Origin: Limnobaculum xujianqingii
GTDB taxonomy: Bacteria; Pseudomonadota; Gammaproteobacteria; Enterobacterales; Enterobacteriaceae
DNA length: 64,000 nucleotides
Assembly (NCBI RefSeq): GCF_013394855.1
Contig: NZ_JABMLK010000001.1
Location: 2,685,501 to 2,749,500, forward strand
Direction of reading: 5' to 3'
The position numbers and the translations under genes were made by a program. The notes beneath the pieces were generated by a model, which had not been told where the DNA came from, made no database searches, and saw nothing but the letters and a program-made list of their open reading frames with translations. Below are positions 25,144 to 33,090 of this stretch, one piece after another. Positions within the stretch are counted from its first letter, which is position 1. Each line of letters starts with the position of its first letter.

Positions 25144-25427
25144 CACTTATCTTCCAGTTTCTTAATTATTGCTGCGTGTTTGGTCTGTGTATGCAAGAGT
25201 GCTTTTGTAAACTCATCAGGACTTTCTTCCAACGCACGCTTTATTATCTCAGTGGGACTTTCTTCCAATTGACGTTTTAATGTTTCTATAGCAGTGTTTG
25301 TTACAATGTTTCCTAACAGGATATCAGGCTTGTTCTTTTGGGTTATCCTGACGGAATCTCCAGCTCTCATTAGTTCGAGAATGTCCGACAATTCAGACCG
25401 CATTTGGGTATAGGTAAATGTTTTCAT
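25143..25427 (-). CDS. Phd/YefM-like antitoxin
   Basis: 94 aa. N-terminal Phd-type DNA-binding fold (YTQMRSELSDILELMRAGDS, VRITQKNKPDILL), then a helical C-terminus with a tandem repeat LEESPTEIIKRA / LEESPDEFTKA, the region expected to wrap the toxin. Paired with doc downstream. The ATG at 25427 is preferred over an upstream start two codons earlier. Confidence 0.75.
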   Translation of the reverse strand: MKTFTYTQMRSELSDILELMRAGDSVRITQKNKPDILLGNIVTNTAIETLKRQLEESPTEIIKRALEESPDEFTKALLHTQTKHAAIIKKLEDK

Positions 25428-25479
25428 ATGCACCTCTTCTGTACATGTACAGATTAGCGCATAGCAGATCAGTGGTCAA

Positions 25480-25505
25480 TAAAAAGCCCCTACAGATGTA
25501 AGGGC
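25480..25505 (-). terminator. Probable terminator
   Basis: On the minus strand AGCCCTTACA-TC-TGTAGGGGCTTTTT, an imperfect stem followed by T5, just after the unknown gene at 25.5-26.0 kb. Confidence 0.6.
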
Positions 25506-25524
25506 TCTATATTTAAATTAAAGA

Positions 25525-26037
25525 TCAATTCAGATGTTTGCTTGTTAGTGAGCTAATGACCAATGCCTTGATTGATTCAGAAACCTCACCGAACTTACCT
25601 TTACCGCCATCCTGTGAAATGATGAACTGAGCAGCTCCATTGCCAACATCAATAATGAAATTGTTATCTTCAATTCTAATTGATACTGATATTAGTACAT
25701 GATCTCCACCAAGTGGCGTATCATTAACGACTGTTTTAATTGAGTAACTTAAAGAGAAATTTGTATCCATCTTTATCTGGTGAATACTTTTCTCAATAAA
25801 CTTATCATTTTCAATTACCCCGAACGTTGTATATTCGCGTTCATTTCCATGAAGGTCTTCCCATACATTACGCTCTAACCCCAGCGAACGCTCATAATCA
25901 AAGATAAGCTCATTTGACGCATTTCTAAGGTCATTTAGCCGCTTTGATTGCTTTGCGATCAATTCCGAATAGGCCAGATTGATATCTTTATAGGTAATCA
26001 AATTGTTTCTCCAAGATTTATCCGTTTGAATGAACAT
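25525..26037 (-). CDS. Unrecognised prophage protein
   Basis: 170 aa from the ATG with AGGTGG ahead. Helical N-terminus (LAYSELIAKQSKRLNDLRNA) then a beta-rich part (SLSYSIKTVVNDTPLGGDHV, DNNFIIDVGNGAAQFIISQD). No family recognised. It lies in the slot where a lambdoid prophage would carry late genes. Confidence 0.6.
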   Translation of the reverse strand: MFIQTDKSWRNNLITYKDINLAYSELIAKQSKRLNDLRNASNELIFDYERSLGLERNVWEDLHGNEREYTTFGVIENDKFIEKSIHQIKMDTNFSLSYSIKTVVNDTPLGGDHVLISVSIRIEDNNFIIDVGNGAAQFIISQDGGKGKFGEVSESIKALVISSLTSKHLN

Positions 26038-26142
26038 GATTACCACCTATCACTATTATTTTCTATGATTAAAGATATTAAAAGCGCCGTACTTCTAACT
26101 CACAGGCAATAAAAAAGGCCGCACATGGCGACCCTTGTAATT

Positions 26143-26217
26143 TGGCGGGACAGCGTGGAATCGAACCACGATAAGAAGGTTAACAGCCTTCCGTAATAAC
26201 CTTTATACGACTGACCC
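26143..26217 (-). tRNA. tRNA-Asn (GTT), prophage-encoded
   Basis: 75 nt including an encoded CCA. Acceptor stem GGGTCAG with CTGTCCC (one T:T mismatch), anticodon arm GAAGG-CTGTTAA-CCTTC giving GTT, T arm CGTGG-TTCGATT-CCACG, discriminator G. The D stem is weak. It lies inside the prophage away from any rRNA or host tRNA cluster. Confidence 0.85.
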
Positions 26218-26225
26218 GTAGATAC

Positions 26226-26327
26226 GAAAAAACCCGCCGCAGCGGGTCTCTCTGATTTTCTCTACACCTTTAACTATCTTTAGTCTTAATCTGCCACGCT
26301 TACAACTTAGGCAGAATATCAAAAGAT
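26226..26327 (-). ncRNA. Short transcript between promoter and terminator ahead of tRNA-Asn
   Basis: A strong promoter at 26334-26361 would start an RNA near 26327, and a terminator (GACCCGC-TGC-GGCGGGTTTTTT, 26226-26250) ends it just before the tRNA. No ORF of note. Either a ~100-nt small RNA or an attenuated tRNA leader. Confidence 0.45.
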
Positions 26328-26333
26328 GCTTAA

Positions 26334-26361
26334 ATTATAGGGTAAAAGTAAACTTTTGCAA
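26334..26361 (-). promoter_or_regulatory. Sigma-70 promoter
   Basis: TTGCAA (26356-26361), 16-bp spacer, TATAAT (26334-26339), reading toward the tRNA. Confidence 0.65.
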
Positions 26362-26376
26362 GCGATGCTTAGTTAA

Positions 26377-26706
26377 TCAGCGTTTAACTTTAAATCCTTT
26401 CGCAATAAGATATTTTTTACAATCAAGAATACCTTCATTATATCCTGCATCATAAAAACCATCGGGAATACTCTTTAGCACTGGTAATTTAATTACAGAG
26501 CACTTAATACTAACCTTTGCTCCTTCGTAAAACATCTTCCACAGCATCTGTACGCCAATTTCTTTATATGCTCTTAACCCGCTAAATGGACAGATATCAA
26601 TATCATCAGGATTCTCTATTGGGTTTCCACCTAAATCAAGACACAGATGAGGAATGTTATTTTTAACATATTCTTCAAATTGCTCTCTTAAAAGGAATGG
26701 GCTCAC
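26377..26706 (-). CDS. Unrecognised small prophage protein
   Basis: 109 aa (LREQFEEYVKNNIPHLCLDL, MLWKMFYEGAKVSI, ending KKYLIAKGFKVKR). Resembles the many small early or cargo proteins of lambdoid phages, but no family is assigned. It follows hicB on the same strand. Confidence 0.55.
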   Translation of the reverse strand: MSPFLLREQFEEYVKNNIPHLCLDLGGNPIENPDDIDICPFSGLRAYKEIGVQMLWKMFYEGAKVSIKCSVIKLPVLKSIPDGFYDAGYNEGILDCKKYLIAKGFKVKR

Positions 26707-26719
26707 AGATCACCTCTAT

Positions 26720-27130
26720 TTACTTTTTTAACTCACACACAACCCTATCAGCAGCAATGCGTGATAAAAAACCTGAACGACTACCATACTCTGGGTGATT
26801 TAATACAAACTGGTCTATACGGCGAATCAGTATAGCTGGGAGTGTTACGTTAATTTTTTCACACTTTCCCATCAATCGAGTAATATCTACATCAACTAGC
26901 GCCCATATCACCTCTGAATAATCTGAATCTGTCAGATAATGTTCAATACTTGTAGCCTTAGGAATGGGATCGCCATCTTCTACCAGTAACTCAACATGTG
27001 CCTCAATAGCCTCACGAGCGTTTTCTAATGCATCCTGATAGTTATCTCCACCTGAGAAGCACCCCGGAATATCGGGCACCCGAACACCAAAAGATGAGTT
27101 ACCCTTATCAATAGCTACTGGATATAACAT
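26720..27130 (-). CDS. hicB: HicB antitoxin
   Basis: 136 aa from the ATG with GGAGG ahead (an upstream TTG is rejected because it covers that ribosome site). N-terminal HicB fold: YPVAIDKG, VRVPDIPGCFSGGDNYQDAL, EAIEAHVELLVEDG. The C-terminal half carries a ribbon-helix-helix-like segment (INVTLPAILIRRIDQFVL). Pairs with hicA directly upstream. Confidence 0.9.
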   Translation of the reverse strand: MLYPVAIDKGNSSFGVRVPDIPGCFSGGDNYQDALENAREAIEAHVELLVEDGDPIPKATSIEHYLTDSDYSEVIWALVDVDITRLMGKCEKINVTLPAILIRRIDQFVLNHPEYGSRSGFLSRIAADRVVCELKK

Positions 27131-27147
27131 GTTTACCTCCAAGGGAT

Positions 27148-27327
27148 TTAAATACCCGCCTGTTTTCTAATACTTTTTAACGTTGGCAATGGAATGTCTT
27201 TGTGTGGATGTTTCACCGTTACCAAGCCTTTCTTTGTTGGGTGTTTGAATTGATGATGACTACCTTTTACCCTCACAAGATACCACCCGTCAGCTTCTAT
27301 TAATGCGATTGCATTCCTGCTATCCAT
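27148..27327 (-). CDS. hicA: HicA toxin
   Basis: 59-aa mRNA-interferase fold: ALIEADGWYLVRVKGSHHQF with the catalytic His in GSHHQFKHP, then PHKDIPLPTLKSIRKQAG. Intact. HicA precedes HicB by 17 bp, the usual order. Confidence 0.9.
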   Translation of the reverse strand: MDSRNAIALIEADGWYLVRVKGSHHQFKHPTKKGLVTVKHPHKDIPLPTLKSIRKQAGI

Positions 27328-27387
27328 CCTAGCTCTCTCTTGCCAAAATATGGGGTTATAATAACCACTCGAATCTAATTAGTCAAT

Positions 27388-27412
27388 TAAAAACCCCGCA
27401 CTGGGCGGGGTG
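27388..27412 (-). terminator. Terminator of the ORF6N antirepressor gene
   Basis: CCCCGCCCAGTGCGGGGTTT followed by more T on the minus strand. Almost identical to the terminator after the Rha gene at 37784-37805. Confidence 0.85.
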
Positions 27413-27420
27413 GATGATTA

Positions 27421-27975
27421 TCAATAAGCATTAAATGGCATGTTTATCATCTCGGGGATGAATATGCCGAATTTCTTCGCCGTTCCCCGGATAATCTCTT
27501 CATGAGTGTTACAGACACCGCTAAATCGCTCTTCCAGCCCGGTGACATTGTCGCGATAGATTAGGGTGATGTTGTAACGGTAATCCGGGGTTCGTGGCTT
27601 GGGTTTGGACTGTAATTGTGGCTGGCGTTGATTGAAGTAGCAATCCTCTAACTTTTCGAATACTTCCCACGCCTGATCTGTTTCCAGCATTTTAGCGTGT
27701 CGGGCTGCGCCGCGTTCAGTCCAGAGGATGAGAGAGCGGGCGTGTTTTCCAACTAACCCTCTTAAAGATGGTCTGTTCTTAAAATCCCTCAATTCTGCAC
27801 CTTCCAGCTTGAAAAAATGCTTTCCGGAAACAAAACGATCTTCATTGCGGATGTGATTATTCTGGATGTGTTTTACTTCTGAACCGTAAAGCTGAGCCAG
27901 TAGCTCAGTTGTAATAACTGGCGCTTGGTTATGAGTAACGATAGATAGATTTGAAGTAGATAATTGAGTATTCAT
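27421..27975 (-). CDS. ORF6N-domain antirepressor
   Basis: 184 aa. The N-terminal ORF6N region (ITTELLAQLYGSEVKHIQNN, FFKLEGAELRDFKNRPS) is followed by a ~55-residue tail (YNITLIYRDNVTGLEERFSG, VCNTHEEIIRGTAKKFGIFI). The tail is nearly the same as that of the Rha protein at 37236, while the N-termini differ. Likely interferes with the CI repressor or regulates late events. Preceded by a highly structured leader. Confidence 0.8.
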   Translation of the reverse strand: MNTQLSTSNLSIVTHNQAPVITTELLAQLYGSEVKHIQNNHIRNEDRFVSGKHFFKLEGAELRDFKNRPSLRGLVGKHARSLILWTERGAARHAKMLETDQAWEVFEKLEDCYFNQRQPQLQSKPKPRTPDYRYNITLIYRDNVTGLEERFSGVCNTHEEIIRGTAKKFGIFIPEMINMPFNAY

Positions 27976-27999
27976 TTATGACTCCGTTTAATTTTGAAG

Positions 28000-28101
28000 T
28001 CACCACCATTAGGTTCGAATCATAGGGTGGTGAGACGTACAGGGTTCGAACTACCGGACGGAGCACCCGGCGAGCCTTTCGGCTCCCCCATACGCCTCAC
28101 C
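28000..28101 (-). ncRNA. Structured leader of the ORF6N gene (tRNA-like cloverleaf plus hairpin)
   Basis: In the minus-strand RNA a 10-bp closing stem (GGTGAGGCGT with ACGTCTCACC, 28092-28101/28029-28038) encloses hairpins GAGCC-GAAA-GGCTC and CCGG-GTGCTCCGT-CCGG and a TTCGAAC segment. A second hairpin, TCACCACC with GGTGGTGA (28026-28033/28000-28007), shares the TCACC bases with the closing stem, so the two folds exclude each other. As a tRNA it fails: no U33 and an unpaired T stem. A leader with a similar plan precedes the Rha gene. Confidence 0.5.
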
Positions 28102-28131
28102 ATTATTCTGGTGCGGTCATACATTATGCAC

Positions 28132-28151
28132 AAAAAAACCGCTTAGCGCGG
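28132..28151 (-). terminator. tR'-like terminator downstream of the late promoter
   Basis: CCGC-GCTAA-GCGG followed by seven T, about 70 nt after the predicted late-promoter start. This is the stop that phage Q proteins must override. Confidence 0.7.
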
Positions 28152-28209
28152 CTGTGCGCTCCAATCTCCGGGGCTCGAATCCCGGCACTGACTTCGCCAG
28201 TGCAAGGAC

Positions 28210-28239
28210 ACTATAGCCCCGAATATCTGAATTAGTCAA
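28210..28239 (-). promoter_or_regulatory. pR'-like late promoter directly after Q
   Basis: TTGACT (28234-28239), 18-bp spacer, TATAGT (28210-28215). Position immediately past Q with a terminator ~70 nt on reproduces the lambda pR'-tR' layout. Confidence 0.65.
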
Positions 28240-28893
28240 CTATACTGCGTTTAATCTTCTTGCTGGCCTTGATGAAGACAGAGCCGCTTTATCTAAGCTG
28301 AAGCACTGACTTAATAAGGCATGCCAATAATCCTTATAATCTTTATATAAACTTTGCTTGCTCACGCCTAACTTTGCCGCTAGCTCCGTATCAGTATAAG
28401 TCAGGTGTTTGTAGCCCTTTATCTCCCCGGCTGCCACTTGTACCGCAAGCCATGCCAGCGCCTGAAGCCTTGACTTAACCTTGCCTGTAATTCGCTTTCC
28501 TTCGTATTGCTCCGTAAATTTCTCCCAAATATACGGAACAACAGTAAATTGCTCATTTCGGTATTTGAAATCGCCGTAGCAGTACAATATCCAGGCTTTC
28601 TGCTCATCGGCTAACTGGTGTATAGACCGCCTCCAGCCTGAGAAGTTATAAGTGATTTCCTCAATCAAGGGTTTAGACCTGCCGCCATTTCTGGTTTGCT
28701 TTACGTTCAAAACACAATGAGGTACACGAACTTTTTTCCCTGCTCCGATTTCGATATATCTCACAACGTTTTTATTGAACCTGTCCGTGCGAAGCATTAT
28801 CTGCCCTTCCATAGCACCAAGCTGACCGTTATTCGTCGCATGAAAATCTGATAGCGCCGTAATTACGTTACCTCTTAGCCATTCTAAATTCAT
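28240..28893 (-). CDS. Q: Late antitermination protein Q
   Basis: 217 aa, phage 82-type Q: MNLEWLRGNVITALSDFHAT start, WRRSIHQLADEQKAWILYCY, then a DNA-binding helix DTELAAKLGVSKQSLYKDYK. It lets RNA polymerase read through tR' into late genes. Overlaps ninG by 4 bp. Late genes recognisable as lysis or virion genes are absent downstream. Confidence 0.9.
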   Translation of the reverse strand: MNLEWLRGNVITALSDFHATNNGQLGAMEGQIMLRTDRFNKNVVRYIEIGAGKKVRVPHCVLNVKQTRNGGRSKPLIEEITYNFSGWRRSIHQLADEQKAWILYCYGDFKYRNEQFTVVPYIWEKFTEQYEGKRITGKVKSRLQALAWLAVQVAAGEIKGYKHLTYTDTELAAKLGVSKQSLYKDYKDYWHALLSQCFSLDKAALSSSRPARRLNAV

Positions 28894-29474
28894 GCTGCCG
28901 CCTTATGCTGTTTAAGCTGCTTTAACTTGTACCGGTACATATCACGAATTTCTTTTAACTCTTCTACTGATGGTCGGTGCGGCTTGGGTACCACTTCCAG
29001 CGCCTCTACTCGCTCCAGACCAATTTTCGCTATCAGTGCCGGGCGGTATTTGTCGATATTTCCTGACAGATGGTTATTACAGACGCTGCATTGCTTATGA
29101 ACGTTGTCTTCATTGAATCTGAGGTCTGGTCGTGCTGCTGTAGTCTTGAAGTGGCCGGCATGATATTGACCATCGTGATAACGTCCGCAACTGATACAAG
29201 GCAATTCAGCGTCTCGCTCTCTGATGTAGGCGTTAAATGCTGCTTGAGTGTTTCTTACATGGTATGAGTACGGTTGAGCAGCAAGCTTTCTGATTTTTAG
29301 CTCTTTCTTTCCTTCCTTCGCTCTCTGAATTCTGACTAACTTGAGCGCACACGTCGGGCCACAAACCTTTTGAAACCCGTTCACTGGTTTGAATAGCTCA
29401 AGACAGGCTTTGCACTTCTTCGGCTTGAGTTCTTTTCTTTTCCTTGGCTTTGCCTCTTCCCGTAAGTTGCTCAT
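28890..29474 (-). CDS. ninG: NinG/Rap recombination protein
   Basis: 194 aa from the ATG following AGGAGG. Zinc motif KKCKACLELFKP, then CGPTCALKL, RDAELPCISCGRYHDGQYHA, GHFKTTAARPDLRFNEDNVH, CSVCNNHLSGN: the NinG pattern. In lambda it aids recombination as a Holliday-junction nuclease. Confidence 0.92.
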   Translation of the reverse strand: MSNLREEAKPRKRKELKPKKCKACLELFKPVNGFQKVCGPTCALKLVRIQRAKEGKKELKIRKLAAQPYSYHVRNTQAAFNAYIRERDAELPCISCGRYHDGQYHAGHFKTTAARPDLRFNEDNVHKQCSVCNNHLSGNIDKYRPALIAKIGLERVEALEVVPKPHRPSVEELKEIRDMYRYKLKQLKQHKAAA

Positions 29475-29782
29475 GCAGACCTCCTGCATTTAGGGCAAAA
29501 ATTGTCGTGGTGATATGGAAATGTCGTATCGAGTTCATCAACCCACTGGTTATGCTCATAGCACCAAAATACTTCCCACGGCATTCCATAATCATTCATC
29601 CAATTAACAATTCCCATTGGAACGGGCTTGGTTCCTATGACCACAAAACCATTCTGTTGCTTTCTTTCGGCCTCTAAATCCTTTTCCAGTTTCCCTATTA
29701 CTTTCCTTGCATCTGTTAGCGCTACTTTTGTCTCAGCTAATTCTTTCTTCAAACCCTGAATATCGTCAGCAACAGCTTTCAT
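29471..29782 (-). CDS. Coiled-coil zinc-finger phage protein
   Basis: 103 aa. N-terminal coiled coil (GLKKELAETKVALTDARKVI, KLEKDLEAERKQ), middle GFVVIGTKPVPMGIVNWMND, C-terminal zinc pair CPKCRR. It overlaps its neighbours by a few bases on both sides in the nin-like cluster. Family unnamed. Confidence 0.65.
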   Translation of the reverse strand: MKAVADDIQGLKKELAETKVALTDARKVIGKLEKDLEAERKQQNGFVVIGTKPVPMGIVNWMNDYGMPWEVFWCYEHNQWVDELDTTFPYHHDNFCPKCRRSA

Positions 29783-30459
29783 CACGCCGCCCTCTTCTTG
29801 TCGCCCTGAATTTGAACCAGCGTTAGCCGTCCAGTGAATACAGCCCCGGTATCGATATAGAATTGGTTTTTAAATTTGCATGGTTGGTTCATGGGCGTGT
29901 GTCCGAAGATGAATTGCTTTGCGCCTGATATCTCTTCGCTATCACCATCAATAGAATTACTAACTCTCGCCCTGTTCCAAATTACGGATTGATGGTCAAC
30001 AGGCCGCCCATATTGATATTCGTGATGAGGATAATCGGCATGAGCGATAATGTATTTACCGTTATCGGTATCAACATCTATCACCAGTGGAAGGCTTTCT
30101 GACATTGCTATCAGCGCTCTGGCTAAAATCTCTTGCTCATAGTCAAGATGAAAGAACCAAAGCCCACCATTGGCTATCCAGAGATTCACGTCACCTTTTC
30201 CGGACAGCGCATCAATCGCCATTTGCTCATGATTTCCACGAACTGCCATAAACCAAGGCTCGTTAATCAGGTCTAAACATTCAATGTTTTGGGTGCCACG
30301 ATCTATCATGTCGCCAACTGAAATTAACAGGTCTCTTTCTCTATCAAAACCAACGCTATCAAGCTTCCCCATCAGGTTCTGATAGCATCCATGCAGATCG
30401 CCAACTACCCATATGTTGCGGTAATGGGTACCGTCTACTTTTTTATAAACTTCACTCAT
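29782..30459 (-). CDS. ninI: Lambda-type serine/threonine phosphatase (NinI)
   Basis: 225 aa. Metallophosphatase motifs: [33 protein letters not shown], then [12 protein letters not shown] and FGHTPMNQP. Typical of the lambda nin-region phosphatase. The ATG chosen has GAGGTG ahead. Confidence 0.92.
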   Translation of the reverse strand: MSEVYKKVDGTHYRNIWVVGDLHGCYQNLMGKLDSVGFDRERDLLISVGDMIDRGTQNIECLDLINEPWFMAVRGNHEQMAIDALSGKGDVNLWIANGGLWFFHLDYEQEILARALIAMSESLPLVIDVDTDNGKYIIAHADYPHHEYQYGRPVDHQSVIWNRARVSNSIDGDSEEISGAKQFIFGHTPMNQPCKFKNQFYIDTGAVFTGRLTLVQIQGDKKRAA

Positions 30460-30467
30460 CACGCACC

Positions 30468-30917
30468 TCAAAAATAGCTATACAGCTGGTTAATAACGTT
30501 CTGATCTTTGGTATTGCCAAATATGTGCTTAATTGCTGCGTTAATCAGAGCGCTGTAGCATTCTTCAAACTCTGGCTGCTCCATGTTCCCGTATGCCAGG
30601 CTTTTAGCCTCTACGCGCATCCTGCCGTCGATTGTGTATGTAATGTCTTTGTAGCCTGCCAGCACTGTCAGGTTCTTTCTGAATGTGTTGAACTGTGCTG
30701 ATTCATCCATGAACTCAAGGTCTGCCTTCTCTCCGCTCCAGTGCTTAAAACAGAACTGGAAGAAGGCAAAAACTTTGCGGTGAAATTGGGGATTTCTGAC
30801 CAGCTTCACTTCAACCGGATATACCTCACCGTTTTTAAACTTGGTGAGCTTTCCGGCTGTCATATCGTCTACCGGGACAAAAACACCGCCTGCGCCTTTA
30901 ACCATTTCGATTTGCAT
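30468..30917 (-). CDS. DUF1367 phage protein
   Basis: 149 aa: [51 protein letters not shown], ending [10 protein letters not shown]. This is the DUF1367 signature found in lambdoid nin regions next to the helicase. Possibly NinB-like in recombination; unproven. Confidence 0.85.
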   Translation of the reverse strand: MQIEMVKGAGGVFVPVDDMTAGKLTKFKNGEVYPVEVKLVRNPQFHRKVFAFFQFCFKHWSGEKADLEFMDESAQFNTFRKNLTVLAGYKDITYTIDGRMRVEAKSLAYGNMEQPEFEECYSALINAAIKHIFGNTKDQNVINQLYSYF

Positions 30918-32266
30918 CAGAACGCCCCTTTCTTGCTGTATCTACGGGTATCTTCTGGCTTTTCTCTCGATGCTATTTGTGCATGTTCCTGACTGGTTTC
31001 ATAGAAATGACCTTGCCGGAATTCCTGATAGATAGTCCCTGTTTCACCGTTACGGTTCTTTGTGACGATAACCTCTGCAATCCCCTTTGCCGGGCTGCTC
31101 TCGTTGTAATACTCATCTCGGTAGAGCATGGCTATAACATCAGCGTCCTGCTCAATAGAGCCAGAATCACGTAAATCTGAGCTAACCGGGCGTTTGTTTG
31201 GTCGGCTTTCAACATCGCGGGAAAGTTGGCTGAGGACGATTACAGGCGTTTTTAACTGCATCGCCATAAACTTCAAGTTTCTTGAAATATGCGCAATAGC
31301 CAGATCGTTACGCTCTGCTTTGGGCTTCTTGATTAAACCCAGGTAGTCGATAAAAATCGCTGATAACGTTGGGTTCTGGCGCTTATGGGATTCTGCAATG
31401 GCTCTGATTTGCTCAACACTCAGATCGGTAGTGTCAACCATCCAAAAATCTTTTTTATCCATGCACCCGATCCCGCTGGCAATCCTCGCCCAGTCTTCAT
31501 CGTTAAGCATTTTCGGATTTTTTAATTTCGAAACTGATAATCCACCAGTTCCTGCTATATTGCGCTCTGTCAGTTGGCCTGATGTCATTTCCATTGAGAA
31601 CATCAGAACACCGCCGCGATCTGCTACTCCACGGGCCATAGTTAACGCGTATTCCGTTTTCCCCATCGCAGGGCGAGCAGCAAGGATCATCAGGTCAGTT
31701 TTATTCAATCCTCCGGTCTTTTCATCAAGAGCAGGCATATTGAACTGAAGTGTCTGAACGGTGGACTCTCCACGATTCCGGCACTCTAAATCGCCAAGAT
31801 AATTTTCCAGTAAATCTGTCATTTTTACCGGATTAATCGCGCCATCTTCGGATGAAATAGCCGTTAAGCTGGTTAACAACTCAGATACCGCGTTATCTGT
31901 TTCATCGCTATTACGGGCTGATTCAATAGCTTGATGTGACGATCTGACAATCTCAGTTATCTTTCTGCGACTCCATGCCTTGCGCACCAAGTCTGCATAA
32001 CCTCTGATGTTTGCCGCTGACCAACAGTGTTTCACTGTTTCTGATAACACTGCATGGCTGCTTCCACCAAGAGAATCGGATACCATGATCGGATCAATCA
32101 ACGAATTAGTCAGAGCCTGGCGTTTAATTTCTCTGTAGGCTTCACGATACTGAGCGATACTGAACGCTTCTTCCGGTAACGTTGAAATTACGTGAAATGC
32201 GTCAGGGCTTGCGCCGCCTACCAGCAGACTCCCGATCACTGAACTTTCTAAATCCTGAGTTCTCAC
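30917..32266 (-). CDS. Replicative DnaB-family helicase (phage P role)
   Basis: 449 aa. N-terminal DnaB domain, Walker A LAARPAMGKTEYALTMARG, Walker B AIFIDYLGLI, and LSQLSRDVESRPNKRPVSSD with the following arginine-finger region. Coupled to the O gene by 4 bp. The phage encodes its own helicase rather than a loader such as lambda P. Confidence 0.93.
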   Translation of the reverse strand: MRTQDLESSVIGSLLVGGASPDAFHVISTLPEEAFSIAQYREAYREIKRQALTNSLIDPIMVSDSLGGSSHAVLSETVKHCWSAANIRGYADLVRKAWSRRKITEIVRSSHQAIESARNSDETDNAVSELLTSLTAISSEDGAINPVKMTDLLENYLGDLECRNRGESTVQTLQFNMPALDEKTGGLNKTDLMILAARPAMGKTEYALTMARGVADRGGVLMFSMEMTSGQLTERNIAGTGGLSVSKLKNPKMLNDEDWARIASGIGCMDKKDFWMVDTTDLSVEQIRAIAESHKRQNPTLSAIFIDYLGLIKKPKAERNDLAIAHISRNLKFMAMQLKTPVIVLSQLSRDVESRPNKRPVSSDLRDSGSIEQDADVIAMLYRDEYYNESSPAKGIAEVIVTKNRNGETGTIYQEFRQGHFYETSQEHAQIASREKPEDTRRYSKKGAF

Positions 32267-33090
32267 AGTGACCCCTCCCTGACTTTCAGTAACGTGTCAG
32301 ACCGCAGAAGGTAATCAAAATTAGCTTTCCAGCCCCGATCGTTATCGCCAAAATAGAATGGTCTGGCATCTTCGATAAACGCGGAGAAATAGGATTTAGC
32401 AGCGCTTACCGTTGGGTGAGCCAGTTCGCTAAAAAGTTTTTTGATAGCTCTTTTTCGCTTGTCATTCAGCGTGTCAGCATTTGGTAATCTGTCGCCCACA
32501 GCTTCGTTGTAAGCGTCCATTACGGCTTGGTATGGGATCGGCTCTGATTTTTTCTTAGTTGGATTTTTAGCCTGAGAATCGCTAACGCCCGAATGGGGGT
32601 TAGGGGGATCTTTTCTTTCTTTCTTTTGAATATTGTCTTTTGTGTGTCCCTGTTTTGGTGACAACCCTATCACTGTTTTGGTGACACTTTTTGTCACCGT
32701 TTTGGTGTCACTGTCACTAAATTGGTGACACTCTGGTAAATCCCACTCAGACAGGTTCTTATTAGGCCCTATCATGTTCCCATCACGAATAATCACTCGC
32801 ATGGCAATTAATTGATTTTTAGCAGTATTAACCTTCTGTCTTGGTAATTTTGTTAGCTGTGCAAGCTGGCTGTCAGCAATGCGATCCATCTTCTTGTTGT
32901 AACCATATGTTTTACGGCAAATGGCATGTGCGACCTTTGCCTGATTACGGGTTAAATTCGCCCCAATAAGCTCTTCATAGAGTTCATTAGCCAATTTGGT
33001 ATATCCATCGTCGGTATCTGCCACGCGACGCTCCACGACCTGCAAATCAGGTCTAATTGGTGTTACATTGTCATAAGCCACGTTACCCAT
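32263..33090 (-). CDS. O: Replication initiator O
   Basis: 275 aa. The N-terminal winged-helix part (YTKLANELYEELIGANLTRN, AICRKTYGYNKK, LAQLTKLPRQKVNTAKNQL) is the Phage_rep_O domain. A Thr/Val/Lys-rich linker (DTKTVTKSVTKTV) is encoded by repeats that look like origin iterons. The C-terminal part probably contacts the helicase. Confidence 0.9.
   Translation of the reverse strand: MGNVAYDNVTPIRPDLQVVERRVADTDDGYTKLANELYEELIGANLTRNQAKVAHAICRKTYGYNKKMDRIADSQLAQLTKLPRQKVNTAKNQLIAMRVIIRDGNMIGPNKNLSEWDLPECHQFSDSDTKTVTKSVTKTVIGLSPKQGHTKDNIQKKERKDPPNPHSGVSDSQAKNPTKKKSEPIPYQAVMDAYNEAVGDRLPNADTLNDKRKRAIKKLFSELAHPTVSAAKSYFSAFIEDARPFYFGDNDRGWKANFDYLLRSDTLLKVREGSL
32652..32730. repeat. Four iterons inside O, candidate phage origin
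   Basis: GTTTTGGTGACA at 32652 and 32675, GTTTTGGTGTCA at 32699, AAATTGGTGACA at 32719, spaced 23, 24 and 20 bp. Direct repeats about two helix turns apart within the O coding sequence mirror lambda ori. Confidence 0.65.

Noticed and set aside
28029..28101. Genuine tRNA in the ORF6N leader
   Set aside because: There is a 7-bp acceptor and an encoded CCA, but position 33 is G, the T stem does not pair and the D arm is abnormal. Treated as a tRNA-like leader instead.
28152..28217. Third tRNA-like element with CGGGGCT/AGCCCCG closing stem
   Set aside because: The upstream arm lies inside the late promoter spacer and would not be in the RNA. The remaining hairpins are explained as the leader between pR' and tR'.
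32640..32740. CRISPR-like array
   Set aside because: The repeats are 12 bp at 20-24 bp spacing inside the O gene; they fit replication iterons, and no cas genes are present in the window.
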